From assembly GCA_014529385.2 (NCBI GenBank), contig CM043963.1, forward strand, positions 76,208,412 to 76,272,411: 64,000 nt of DNA. Reading direction: 5' to 3'. The notes beneath the pieces are model-generated. The model ran no database searches. It worked only from the letters and a program-made list of their open reading frames with translations, and was not told where the DNA came from. The position numbers and the translations under genes were made by a program. Shown here one piece after another: positions 45,589 through 56,546 of this stretch (the stretch's first letter is position 1; each line of letters starts with the position of its first letter). The stretch is from Adiantum capillus-veneris. Lineage: Eukaryota > Streptophyta > Polypodiopsida > Polypodiales > Pteridaceae.

Positions 45589-46302
45589 AAGGGGTTCTGG
45601 GACTGAAGCTGAGAAATTGAACTGGTAAGGTGGTAGATCACAGCTTGAATAGACTACTCCCCCCCTTGATTTTGAAAACATTTGGATCATCAAAATACTT
45701 GATCACAAGCTCAAAATAGGAAAAAACCACAGACTTTTGAGAAGAGTACCAAGGAAAAGTTAAATTTGACCAAATTATGAAACTAGGGTGTGGATAAATC
45801 TTAAAAATTGTGGGAAAATCAAGCTGTGAAGAAAAAAATAAAAAAGGTCAAAATCTAATAGAGTTTTATCTTAGGTGTGCCAAAGATAGAAATCTCTCTT
45901 GAGAGGATATTTTGCCAAAATTCCAACTCGCAGGGTCTATTTAGACCATAATATAGCTCCTAAGCAAGTTTCATCAAATTTGGAGTTGTGCAAGGATAAA
46001 AACACCAAGAAAATTTGAAACCTTGACTACGGGATCAAAAAGGGGTACAAAACACTGGTAAATTGTCCAAACATTGTGAAACTCGTTGAACAAGCTTGAA
46101 ATCACATATAAAATCCTAGACAAAAGTCACATTGGTCAAAAATATGTTGAAAAAGGAAAATTTTATCTTAGGTGCACTGAAGCTAAAATTGTTACCAGAA
46201 GGGTAATTTTCTTGATTTGACACCAAGATTACATGTAAAAACCCAAGAAAATCACCTCGGGCAAAAATCTCTTGAAATAGTAATCATCGTATGCGTGTCG
46301 AA

Positions 46303-46840
46303 GATAAATTTTTCACTAGAAAGGCGATCTTTTGTTTTTGACACTAGGGTTACCTTTGTCTTATCATAATAACCTTATTCAAGTTGTTAATGTTCAAAAT
46401 TTGAAGAATTTATCTTAGACGCACATAAGATAGATTCTCTACTAGGAAGTTGTTTTTTTTATTTTGACACTACGGTTAGCTTTGTTTTATCATAATAACC
46501 CTATTCAAGTTGTCAAAATTCAATTTTGGAGAATTTTATCGTAGGTCTACATAAGACAAATTCTCTATTAGAAAGGTGATTTTTTCATTTTGACACCAAG
46601 CTTAGCTTTGTCTTATCATAAGAACCCTATTCAAATGGTCAAACTTTAATTTTGGAGAATTTTATCTTAGGCACACATAATATAAATTCTCTACCAAGAA
46701 GGTGATTTTTTTCATTTGACACAGGGGTTAGCTTTGTCTTATTATAAGAACCCTATTCAAGTGGTCCAAGTTCAATTTTGGAGAATTTTATCTTAGGCAC
46801 ACATAAGATAAATTCTCTACGAGAAATGTGATTTTGGCAA
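46303..46840 (+). repeat. 126-bp tandem repeat (about 4.3 units)
   Basis: Units starting GATA(A/G)ATT begin at 46303, 46429, 46555, 46681 and 46806 (periods 126, 126, 126, 125). Each unit holds TTTTGACAC, TTAGCTTTGTCTTAT and CCCTATTCAA and closes with a decayed TCTTAGG(C/T) palindrome. Non-coding. Tandem repeats in the leader are common in Tat/Ogre-type elements, which fits the primer-site remnant upstream. Confidence 0.93.
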
Positions 46841-47150
46841 AATTTTCATTGACATAGCTTCCATTGAACATTATATAGCTCTTGAGCAAGTTTGAACAAC
46901 TTTGAAGCTCTGTAAAGACTTGAAACACCAAAACAGATGAAAACCTTCAAGAAGGGACAAACAGGGATGGTAAACCACTCACATATAGTTCAAACTTTGT
47001 GAAACTCAGTGGAGAGACTTGAAACCAGATGTAAACACCTAGGAATATCACCTTGGGCAAAAATCTCTTGAAATAGTGGAATTTTATCTTTGGTGCTCCT
47101 AAGATAGCTTGTTTATCACCAAGGGTACATGTGTTTCATATCAAGCTATT

Positions 47151-47629
47151 TAGAGACACATTTTTTCATAGTCTCAAAGGGATGCAACTCACGGAGTACA
47201 CTATGTAGAAATTGCATATAGCATATGCAAACAAGATATATTAAAATAATCCCTTACCTGTATATTTTCAAGTATTATATGTACTCCTTATGCATGCATT
47301 CTTGTAAAAAAACTAGCCTTTATTTGTGAAAATTTTCACTTTCTCAATTAAAAAATCCTTTATGTAAGTACATTTTTTTGTAGATGTACCTAATTATAAA
47401 TCCTTATTTTGTTCGCACGTGCTATCTTACATAATTCCTAGTGGACGTCCTGGGGGTTGCAATAAATTCTAATGCATTTGATCTAGAGTTGCCCAACTCT
47501 TGTGAGTCTAGAAAGTATTCAACTACTAAAATTTCTTGGGCACAAGCAATTGTTTCAACTAGAGAAGGAGGAATTTTACCATACAACAAAAAAATCTATG
47601 CAAAGACACCTTTATAGATCGACTCAACA
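47151..47629. other. Non-coding stretch, nothing recognised
   Basis: Sequence between the palindrome family and the transposase-like gene; no clear terminal repeat can be seen by eye. Confidence 0.5.
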
Positions 47630-50600
47630 TGGACTTGAGTCAAGCCGGAAGTTTGAGCAGACCAAAGCTATTCAATGATAGTAGCAAAGACATAAATGAA
47701 ATAGATTGAGAGCAAGCTTTACAGGTATATGGATACAATGGAGATAAGGTTTTGCATACGTATTTAGAAGGCCATAGGTATCTTATGAGCAGAAAAAGTA
47801 GCACAAGAGCCACGATCCTATTGATCAGAGTGAAGCCAGATTTAGAAAAATTCCAGATGTTCACAGACTTTAGTGGAGCTAAGTATTGCAAGCTCAAAGA
47901 TGAGTAACACCAGTCATGGTGTATTGCTCAGATTGTGGACAAAAAGGTGGAAATTCTTTAGAGGACTCTCCAAGAAATCTAACCAATTGGGACACGGAAA
48001 TTGCAAAGCAAAGCATGGAGAAAACCAAAAATATGGATTGCAATGCAAGTGCATCCAACTCATCATTTTTGCTCCAATCAGGTGATTTTGCATTACCATT
48101 AGAAGCACCAGTAAAAGCACAACAAGTTCAAAATCAACATAAAGATGCACATGCACCTGAAAAGCTTAAAATTGATTCTTTGAACAATAACTTCTTGTGT
48201 GAATTTGGTCAAAGTGTCCAATTATCACCAAAGGTTGAAAAGAGTGTTAGGTTTGCAAGTGTTTATGCATCCACGGCCACTAGTGTGGAATCATTCACGA
48301 GTCTAAGGAACACATCAAGAAAATGTTGTTATCATTGTATGGAACACATAATTCATATGCACACTATGTAGACCAAAAGGGAAACTATACAAAAAAGATT
48401 GACCAATTTTTGAAAGGGCCACATACCAGCTCATAGAATTATGCCCAGTGATAGATCAAGAAGGATGGTTTGTTTCAGAGGAAAGAATCTATTATAGCTC
48501 AACCTCTCTAGAGCTAAATAACATTGCTTGAGTGAATCTAGAAACATGTTCAGAGCCCAACTTTAAATTCAACTTTGGGTAGACTTGATAGCGATCCTAT
48601 GTCAAGTACGCTGAGGTTCGACTTATGCAAAAGGAAGTCTGGAAATGCTGGGTCCTTAAAGGAGGAATTGAAGCAGACAATTATTACATTTTAGATAGAG
48701 CACAGTAGGGTGTCTCCAAACAAGAAAGATAATTGTCGGAAACGATTGGGCAGAAAACATTATCAAGAGATACCATACACTTACTTGATGAATCCCAGGT
48801 AAACATGTCTCATTCTTACAATGAATAACTCTCAAGTGAAACATCTCACTCTTATGAATAGCTACCCATTGGGTGTTATGGAGTTGTGTACATCCTACTA
48901 TATGTGATATGTAGCCAAGTAATGCATCAAGATAGTCCATTGTCTCTACCTATGCTATTATGTGTGCTATATTGCACAAGTGTAGCCCAATGTCCCTGTC
49001 TATGCTATAAGTGTGCCATGTAAAATGACTCTATTGTAGTAAGATAGCAACATGTGTGCTATACAGTAAAAGTGTGTGTAATAATAGCACAATGTTCTTG
49101 TCTGTGATATGATGTGTGGTATGTGAAAGAGCTATATTACATATTGAGAGCACTATGTGTGCCATATAGCGTTAGTGTGTGTAATAAGAGTCCAATGTCC
49201 CTATCTATGCTATTATGTCATAGTATTTCTTGCAGTATGAGTGCTATATAGCATAACTATGTGTAATAATAGCCCGATGGTCCTGTCTATGCTATTATGT
49301 GTGCCATGTAGCAGGACTCTATCAGAGTATGACAACATCATGTCTGCTATATAGCAGACATGTGTGTATAATAGCACAATATACCTATCTATGGTATTAT
49401 GTGTGCCATCAGATAATATAATATTATGAGAGCACTATGTGTGCTACATAGCAGATGTTAGTGTAATAGTAGCACGGTATCCATGCCTATGATATTATGT
49501 GTGCTATGTAGAGTGTGATATGTGTAATAAATATCACTGTCTATGCTCTTTTGTGTGTTATGTAGAAGAATTGTGTTATAATATGAGAGCACTATGTGTG
49601 CTATATAGCAGACGTGTGTGTAATAACAGCTAAAAATCCCTATCTATGCTATTATGTGTTATATAGCAAAATTGAGCATGTAATGAAAGCTGAGTTATTT
49701 ATCTATGCTATTATCTGTGCTATGTAGCATAGCTATATGTATTTATACCAATGCATCTGTAGCTATGCTATTATGTGTGATATATAGCAAAATGTAATTC
49801 TAATCCATTTTTTTTTCAAGTAGACAGATTATTTCTTAAAGTTTAAAGATAGCCACCCACATGTGACAATTGGGCAAAGGTCCTTTGAGAAGCTGAAGCC
49901 TTGGTTCGTGCGAAAGTTGAAAGATCAAAATACTTTTGTTGTTGTGTTTATCATATCAAACTGATGTATCTCAAAGATGCGTTTAATGTTATGCCCTCAT
50001 CTGCTTTTGGTTTTCATGGGAGGTCATGTACATGTAAATGCAATGTTTGCAAATCAGATGGGGTGAATGCAGAATGTCTTGCTGATGAGCACTCGTTTTT
50101 AGGAATCACGAAGTTGTGGAAATCATGAGTATGTACAAAGGCTGAGGGGGATATGTTCCATAAACACACCTGCTTGATGGGCCAATGCAAAAACTGTGGT
50201 GTGGAAAAGCTCAGCCTTTGTCCACGAGAACTTGCAGAGATGACAAAGACAGGTCCACTGCAAGTCTTCGAGGACATTAAAGTTCAAACTAAGCATGGTC
50301 TATGTAAGAGAAAGATGTTGTCACTCAAACAAGTGGCTTTAAGTGAGTTGAGAGGGAGGATAAAAGACGACATTAGAATCTTAATCGAGCACAATTTCAC
50401 TTAGAGATGGCAAGCACATCAATATAGAGAATGTTTGAAGGTGTTTCCTTCAGATACCATTATATCTGTAGTAGACTTTACTGAAAATTACTCGTTCAAA
50501 GAGCAAAAAGAAGTACAATCCATGCATTGGCATACAGATCAATGCACCATCCTTGTTCACATAATGTACATGCATGACAATGAAGATGACAGTATTATCA

Positions 50601-50893
50601 AGCATATGCATTTCTACATCTCCGATGATAGGCAACATGATACGCTATTTGTCCATCATTGTTTTCTTCTTTGTGACCAGTGGCTTAAAGACCAGGGGCT
50701 GAATTTCAAGAAGCACTGGGTGTGGTCAGATGGTGAAGCCTCGCAATTCAAGGCTACAAGTCCATTTTACTTTGTTTCTAGATATTACCAACTAAGAGGT
50801 ACAAAGATGACATGGAATTTTTTTGGCTCCGGCCATGGCAAGGGGGAGCATGATGGCGCTGGCACTGTGATAAAGAGAGCCCTTACACATGAG
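47630..50893 (+). pseudogene. Gene A: DDD-type transposase-like gene with an array-filled gap
   Basis: Coding-like pieces run 47630-47895, 47916-48371 (151 codons with MVYCSDCGQKGG), about 48690-48804, and 49838-50893. The last piece is one frame with two stops (50126-50128, 50402-50404) and a frame change near 49936. Order: Cys/His-rich part with CTCKCNVCKSD and HTCLMGQCKNCG, then VVDFTENYSF (Asp codon 50474), WSDGEASQFK (50729), and FFGSGHGKGEHDGAG (50852): a D-85-D-41-D layout. This motif set occurs in uncharacterised, probably transposon-borne proteins of animals and plants; Sola-type transposases are one candidate. 48805-49837 looks like an intron holding the TGCTATATAGCA array. The C-terminus stops at the junction with gene B. 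Confidence 0.65.
48880..49795 (+). repeat. TGCTATATAGCA array inside gene A
   Basis: A degenerate tandem array. The phrase TCTATGCTATTATGTGTGC recurs with spacings near 102, 104, 81, 102, 99, 53, 102, 59 and 59 bp, that is a ~102-bp unit made of two ~50-bp halves. Nearly every half carries GTGCTATATAGCA or GTGCTATGTAGCA, whose core is a perfect 12-bp palindrome. No open frame. The flanks look like a donor (CCCAG/GTAAAC at about 48801) and a pyrimidine-rich acceptor (TTTTTTTTCAAG, about 49819). Confidence 0.88.
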
Positions 50894-51377
50894 TTCTCCC
50901 ATTGCCTCTCCCGATTGATCTGCTCTATCAGTGGGCACCTCTGTGCCTTTCCCTGCCTCATTGTTTTGCTCTATACATGCCTCAATTGTATTATGTGTAT
51001 TTGCCTCTTTCATGTCCGTAGAAGCCATGACAACTTCTCCCATTGCCTCTCCCGATTGAACTGCTCTGTCACCTGCCTGAGCTGTGTTGGCAGAAGCTGC
51101 GACATCACCGTTACCCATTGCTGAGCCTATTCCAGGTACTCTCTTAGTAAGGTCCTCCTCACCCAAGCCTCCCATATCTTCAACAACGGCATCTGTACCC
51201 TTTGCCTCCTCTGCATCAACAATGTCATCAGTTGCATCACTTGGACAAACCACCTCCGCTTGGGCTCTGACATCACTTGCACCCACTGCCTCACGTGTTC
51301 CAGCTTTTCTCTCAATGAGGACCTCCTCACCCATGCCTCTGGTATCCTCAATAGTGGCATTTGTACCCATAGGCACA
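50894..51377 (-). pseudogene. Gene B, 3' part (left of Copia insertion)
   Basis: Minus-strand frame rich in Asp/Glu/Ala/Val/Gly with internal repeats: GDRAVQSGEAMGEVV and TDRADQSGEAMGEL; MGEEVLIERKAG and LGEEDLTKRVPG. It continues the acidic repeats at 56547-56963, with the Copia between. Past 50894 the frame runs on to 50792, but there it is antisense to gene A's catalytic part and is unlikely to be real. This is where A and B meet tail to tail. Confidence 0.6.
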
Positions 51378-51382
51378 GCTGT

Positions 51383-51661
51383 TGTTGAAGATGATGAAAC
51401 AAGAAACATAAGGAAGATAGCAACTCAGAGTAGGAAGAAGATGGAGAAGGAGAAGACACAGAGCTTGTGTACGAGATCTTTGTAGTCTATCTCTCTGTTT
51501 TAGAATAATAGAGTCGATACAAACTCAGAGCTACAAAGATTATATGAGACCCTAAGAGATAAGGTGTCCTTTCACACCAGATGTCTAGGGGGAAAAACCC
51601 AGTGGGAGAAAAGTTCCCTTGGTGAAGCGCGTATACACACTAACACTACTACATGTCTACA
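51383..51661 (-). repeat. 3' LTR of Copia (279 bp)
   Basis: On the minus strand it starts TGTAGACATG after a purine tract (ACAGGGGGGATT, 51662-51675) and ends CAACA. Confidence 0.9.
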
Positions 51662-51708
51662 AATCCCCCCTGTAGTGATAGTGTGAATCCGTACAAGGTA
51701 GCAGATCA

Positions 51709-52815
51709 TCATGTGTATGAGAGTAAGCCCAAAGCTTTTCGGAAAGCTTCAAACTTTTCTCGTGATAACGCCTTCGTAAATAGATCTGCAATGTTATCTT
51801 GTGTAGGACAGTAAGTTAGTGTGATCTCCCTTGCATGTAGCCTTTCCCTGACATAGTGGTAGTGAACCTCTATGTGCTTTGTTCTTGCATGAAATACTGA
51901 ATTCCTTGCAACTTCCATAGCACTCTGACTGTCAGTGAAAATGGTAGTGGGTGCTTGTTGACACTCACAAAGATCTGCCAATAACCTGCGTATCCATACA
52001 CAATCAATTGTTGTCGTGAAAGCTGCCCTGTACTCAGCTTCACAAGTTGATGTAGCCACTGTGGGTTGCTTCCTGCTTAGCCAATATATACATGCATTTC
52101 CCAAGAAAAAACAATTCCCACTTGTGGAATGTCGTGTGTCAAAATCACCAGCCCAATCTGAATCGCTGTAACCAAGAAGCTGCATAGAACTGTGCTTTCC
52201 ATACATATCCCCCCTTGGAAAGAACATGGAAAGATTAGGGGTACCTGAAAGGTAATGAAGTATGCGCTTCACAGCCTGCCAATGATGCATACCTGGGCTG
52301 TGCATAAATCTTCTTGCTTGTGAAACCCCAAATTGAATGTCTGGACGAGTGTTGCCTGCGAAATATATCAAGCAACCAACCGGTGCTGCATAAGTATGTA
52401 CATTAAAAGGTTCTCCAGCATCATGCATGCTCAACTTTGATCCAGTTTCTACGGGTGTAGAGATTGGTTTACAATTTTGCATACCAAACTTGTCCAAAAT
52501 TTCATGCAAATATTTTGCCTGCAACATGTATATGCCATCCTCTGATTGCACAAACTGAATACCCAAGTAATAATGTAGCAAACCAAGATGAGACATCTCA
52601 AAGGTTTTTCTCAAAGAATCTTTAAACGCTTCAATTTCATCTGCAGTATTGCCTGTAAGAAGCATATCATCCACATAAAGTGTTAGAATCATGAGAACTC
52701 CATCTATCTTTTTGACATACAAAGTACTTTCTGTTGGACTATTCTGAAATCCCTTGCCAATCAAAATAAGTATGTATCTTCTCATACCATGCTCTTGGAG
52801 CCTGTTTGAGACCAT
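51709..52815 (-). CDS. pol: Copia reverse transcriptase (C-terminal) and RNase H
   Basis: A 368-codon frame that overlaps the upstream RT frame (ends 52739) in another phase, so one frame change splits RT just before its catalytic box. It contains LYVDDMLLTGN (YVDD, 52666-52677), HYYLGIQ, the connecting SGTPNLSM region, and RNase H with GYSDSDWAGD, STCEAEYRA, FTDSQSAMEVA and QDNIADLFTKA. All RNase H acidic residues look present. It ends 48 bases before the 3' LTR. Confidence 0.93.
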   Translation of the reverse strand: MVSNRLQEHGMRRYILILIGKGFQNSPTESTLYVKKIDGVLMILTLYVDDMLLTGNTADEIEAFKDSLRKTFEMSHLGLLHYYLGIQFVQSEDGIYMLQAKYLHEILDKFGMQNCKPISTPVETGSKLSMHDAGEPFNVHTYAAPVGCLIYFAGNTRPDIQFGVSQARRFMHSPGMHHWQAVKRILHYLSGTPNLSMFFPRGDMYGKHSSMQLLGYSDSDWAGDFDTRHSTSGNCFFLGNACIYWLSRKQPTVATSTCEAEYRAAFTTTIDCVWIRRLLADLCECQQAPTTIFTDSQSAMEVARNSVFHARTKHIEVHYHYVRERLHAREITLTYCPTQDNIADLFTKALSREKFEAFRKALGLLSYT

Positions 52816-53395
52816 ACAAATCTTTACGCAATCTACATACCTTTTGCTCTTGACCTTTTACAACAAAACTACTTGGTTGACTTACATAAACTTCTTCCTG
52901 CAAATCACCATTCAAAAAAGCAGTTTTGATATCCAACTGATGCACTTTCCAACCATGATGAGCAGCAATTGCAACTAGTGATCTAACTGTGGACGCACAA
53001 GAAGTAGGACCAAAGGTTTCATCATAATCTATGCCTTTCTGTTGTGCATAGCCTTTTGCCACAAGCCTTGCTTTGTACCTGTCAACAGTACCATCTTGTT
53101 TCCTTTTTACCTTAAAAACCCACTTTGTACCAATAGGCTTTTTACCTGTAGGCAAGTCCACTAGATCCCATGTATGATTCTTATGAATAGAATCAATTTC
53201 TTGCTGCATAGCATCTTTCCACTGAACACACTCTAAAGCTTGCTCAAATGAATCAGGCTCATCTGCATCACAAAGAGTGCTAAAGAAATCCAAATCTACT
53301 TGCTCTCTGCCAAAAGAAGTACCAGCACGTGTTTTTCGTGGCAACGATGCATCCAAATTGCTATCTTGCAAAGTTTTCTGAACCCATTTAGGCAA
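52739..53395 (-). CDS. pol: Copia reverse transcriptase, N-terminal part
   Basis: A 218-codon frame with the Copia RT start: WKDAMQQEIDSIHKNHTWDL, KPIGTKWVFKVKRKQDG, RYKARLVAKGYAQQKGIDY, then VHQLDIKTAFLNGDLQEEVY (first catalytic Asp) and GLKQAPRAWYEK. The PTSCAST segment replaces the usual PVAR-like one. The stop at 52739 is due to the frame change mentioned for the next part. Confidence 0.92.
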   Translation of the reverse strand: MPKWVQKTLQDSNLDASLPRKTRAGTSFGREQVDLDFFSTLCDADEPDSFEQALECVQWKDAMQQEIDSIHKNHTWDLVDLPTGKKPIGTKWVFKVKRKQDGTVDRYKARLVAKGYAQQKGIDYDETFGPTSCASTVRSLVAIAAHHGWKVHQLDIKTAFLNGDLQEEVYVSQPSSFVVKGQEQKVCRLRKDLYGLKQAPRAWYEKIHTYFDWQGISE

Positions 53396-53422
53396 GGTTC
53401 TTTCTTCCCTGAGAACTTCTTG

Positions 53423-54928
53423 CTATTCACGCACAATTTCCTCTATATCATGAGGTGTCACATGCTGATCAAAAGATTGATCAAGATTATCAACCTGCTG
53501 TGATTCTTGATTCTCCACAAAAGAAGGAAGCAAATCTTCAAATACATCATGTGTCTGCATATGAGGTACATCAAAAGCAACCATAGGTTGAGCAGTAGTT
53601 TTTGCAAAAATTACATCACGACTTTCAAAAATCTTGTTTGTACCAGGATTGTAAAGTCTATAACCTTTACTTTCACTATTGTACCCCACAAATATACATT
53701 TGATTGCCTTATCATCAAGCTTCCCACGTAACTGCTGAGGGATGTGAGCATAAGCAAGACAACCAAAAACACGAAGATAAATGACTGAAGGTTTTCTGTC
53801 ATACCAAGCTTCATATGGAGTAATGGTCTTCAAGGCACGAGTAGGACACCTGTTCAAAACATGTGTTGCACAAGCAACTGCCTCCATCCATAGCTTATGA
53901 GGCAAACTCTTAACCTTGAGCATACATCTAGCCGTCTCCATTAAAGACCCGTTCTTCCTTTCTGCAACACCATTCTGTTGTGGTGTGTATGGCATAATGC
54001 ATTGGTGTTTATTGCCTTTCTTTCCCAAAAAATCCTTAAATGCACGTGACATGTATTCACCTCCTCGATCGGTACGAAGAGTCTGTACTTTGCAACCTGT
54101 TTCATAATGTTAAAAAATTGCAAACACATCTGACTTTGCTTTGAGTGGATACACCCAACAAAACCTGGAAAAGTCATCAATGAAGGTCACAAAATAAAGG
54201 TTGTTTCCTATAGATGGTATCCTCATAGGACCACATACATCACTGTGTACAAGCTGCAACTTTCGTGTCCCTCTAACTGAACCATTCTACGAAAATGCAA
54301 ATCTGTGCATCTTTCCAAGAACGCAACCTTCACATACATGTCTTGGTGACATCTCCAATAAAGACAAATCATGCACCATATTATGACGTTGTAAAGTCAT
54401 CAAACTGCCATAACTAACATGCCCAAATCTAGCATGCCACAACTCAGCATCCTGCATGGCCTGAGTCTTTGTTTCTGCAATACATACTTGAATCTGCTTT
54501 TCATAACGATCTAGCACAAATAGTCTATTTTCCAGCATACCTGTAGTGACAAGAGAATAACCATTCTCTCGATCTCGTACAACACATCTGTCATCCTCAA
54601 AAATGACCCGAAGACCATTTTTTGCAAGAGAGGATACAGACAACAAATTCTTCTTGATCCCTGGAACATATAAGACATATGGCAAGAACAAATCTGAACC
54701 ATCTGAAATGGTAATCAAAATCTTACCAACGCCTTTGATTGGATAAGAAGCATTATTTGCACATGCCACCTTCTCTCCTGCTGGAGCTGCATCCAATGAA
54801 CAAAAAAAATCCTTCCTTGAAGTAATATGCCTGGATGCACCACTATCAAAGTACCAAATCATTTGTGTCTCGTCAACACTGTAAGCAAAAAAATCTGAAT
54901 ATACTAAGAAAGCATAAGAATCCTGCAC
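53423..54928 (-). pseudogene. pol: Copia protease, GAG-pre-integrase and integrase
   Basis: One frame with stops at 54287-54289, 54110-54112 and 53423-53425. Protease: MIWYFDSGASRHIT. Pre-integrase finger: HARFGHVSYGSL with CEGCVLGKMHR. Integrase core: [10 protein letters not shown] (D), LRTDRGGEYMS (D), NGVAERKNGSL (E), then LRVFGCLAYAHIPQ and CIFVGYNSESKGYRLY. Active-site residues are kept, and the stops look like point mutations. It is out of frame with the zinc knuckle upstream. Confidence 0.9.
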
Positions 54929-55023
54929 AAAGTTTGGAGACTCTTATTTAGCTATAGAAGAATCACCAGAAGCTGAAACAACCAAATTGACTCTTTCTTC
55001 TTTTCTTTAGCAATTCGCTTTTT

Positions 55024-55065
55024 ACACTCACTAATGTAGTGACCACGTTTCTTGCAGTAGTGACA
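55024..55065 (-). other. gag: Copia Gag zinc knuckle
   Basis: CHYCKKRGHYISEC (C-X2-C-X4-H-X4-C) in a Lys-rich context, in a frame different from the main gag (ends 55212) and from protease, so frame changes lie on both sides. Confidence 0.88.
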
Positions 55066-55211
55066 TTTACCTTTCTTCTTGGACTTGTCGGAATCACCTT
55101 TAGACTTCTTTGAAGACTGTCCTACACCAGACTTGGAGTGATGAGCACTCTCTTTACCCTTGTTTTTGTTTTAGAGCATGATCCATACCATCCACCTGTA
55201 AAGACTTGTTC

Positions 55212-55877
55212 TTACGTGATTGATCCTCCTCCTAGCAAAGCCACTAACTCTTCAAAATGAAGAGAATCAGGATTAGCTCGCAAAGATAGAGTCAAAGAAG
55301 TCTGAAAAGTCAAATAAGATGGTGGTAGTGAATTGAGTGTTTTGGAAACCAAGTCCTTCTCTGGAATCACTTCATCAATGCTAAGCAATTGCTCTTTAAG
55401 ATCCCTGATTTTTGTAAGATGCTCGACGATATCGTCACCTTCGTCCATCTGTATTTTTTCAAATTTTTTCTTCAAAAACTCTATTCTAGCAGTGTTTCTT
55501 CCTCCAAACATAGCTTGCAGAGTGTCCCAAGCATCCTTAGAAGTTCTGCAAGATCTGATATGTGGTGTGATTGTCCTCTTTATGGTTAAGGAAATCACAG
55601 CCATAGCTTGTGCATCTTTAGTATCCCATTTCTTTTGCTCTGGAGTGACTTGTGAGGGTCCTGCACCAACAGCTACACCACGACCAGGCGTGGCAAGGGA
55701 AATGCTACCTGGACGAACTTCATCTCCAGATACATAATCCCACAATCCTTTACCAACCAAAACATTTTTGGCCATAAAAGACCAAAGAGAATAGTTGGTA
55801 CCATACAATTTGTCTTCGGATGTAAACGCACCAAAAATCTCTTTCTCCGTAGATTGAGCCATACTGTGGATGCACAC
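55212..55877 (-). CDS. gag: Copia Gag (UBN2 domain)
   Basis: A 221-codon frame. The natural start is probably the second Met (55862, MAQSTEKEIFGAFTSEDKLY). It contains the typical NYSLWSFMAKNVLVGKGLWD, SKDAWDTLQAMFGGRN, LKKKFEKIQMDEGDDIVEHL and LVSKTLNSLPPSYLTF patterns of Copia Gag. It ends at TAA 55212-55214, where GGGSIT would normally lead on to the knuckle. Confidence 0.92.
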   Translation of the reverse strand: MCIHSMAQSTEKEIFGAFTSEDKLYGTNYSLWSFMAKNVLVGKGLWDYVSGDEVRPGSISLATPGRGVAVGAGPSQVTPEQKKWDTKDAQAMAVISLTIKRTITPHIRSCRTSKDAWDTLQAMFGGRNTARIEFLKKKFEKIQMDEGDDIVEHLTKIRDLKEQLLSIDEVIPEKDLVSKTLNSLPPSYLTFQTSLTLSLRANPDSLHFEELVALLGGGSIT

Positions 55878-56247
55878 AAGAGAGCAAAAGAACCTCCAAG
55901 AGATTCACAAATATCCTCTCCAATCCAATTAAAACTCTACACAAAATCTCAGCACAAAGCGAAGACAAGCTGCTTCCCAAAAGAACTGTTTACCTGAAGA
56001 AAATATGTCAAAAAGCACACCCTCTTGATCTAAACGCCTCCGAAAAGTAACTACTACTACGCTGATCAGAACAAAATTCTGAGGGCTCGAACAGCTTCAA
56101 AAGGGGGGTAAAACCGCAGGTCACTTGCTGAGAATACTCCCGGAACGTCGAGGATGCTCCCACGAGCAAATTTTCCGAAAACTGTCTGAAAACTGCGATT
56201 GCGCGCGCGGATGCGAAAACGCAAGTAGAGGCTCTGGAAATCACCTT

Positions 56248-56259
56248 GCTCTGATACCA
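56248..56259 (-). other. Primer binding site (initiator tRNA-Met) of Copia
   Basis: The minus strand reads TGGTATCAGAGC two bases after the 5' LTR. Confidence 0.95.
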
Positions 56260-56261
56260 AT

Positions 56262-56541
56262 TTTTGAAGATGATGAAACAGGAAACATAAGGAAGATAGC
56301 AACTCAGAGTAGGAAGAAGATGGAGAAGGAGAAGTCACAGAGCTTGTGTACGAGATCTCGTGTAGTCTATCTCTCTGTTTTAGAATAATAGAGTCTATAC
56401 AAACTCAGAGCTACAAAGCTTATATGAGACCCTAAGAGATAAGGTGTCCTTTCACACCAGATGTCTAGGGGGGAAAACTCGGTGGGAGAAAAGTGCCCCT
56501 GGTGAAGCGCGTATACACACTAACACTACTACATGTCTACA
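56262..56541 (-). repeat. 5' LTR of Copia (280 bp)
   Basis: Matches 51383-51661 with about a dozen differences; its CA end on the minus strand has mutated to AA. Confidence 0.9.
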
Positions 56542-56546
56542 ACTGC

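Larger units (their letters stand above)
51383..56541 (-). mobile_element. Ty1/copia retrotransposon, minus strand (5,159 bp), inside gene B
   Basis: LTRs 51383-51661 and 56262-56541 (about 95% alike), initiator-Met primer site beside the latter, then gag, protease, integrase, RT and RNase H in Copia order on the minus strand. The flanks GCTGT (51378-51382) and ACTGC (56542-56546) correspond to the same five bases of the uninterrupted gene B repeat at 56782, so they are a target duplication with two transitions. The reading frame has several breaks. Confidence 0.94.

Noticed and set aside
50792-50893. Extension of the gene B frame into gene A
   Set aside because: There it is antisense to the catalytic region of gene A, which has clear motifs; the open frame is a chance extension.
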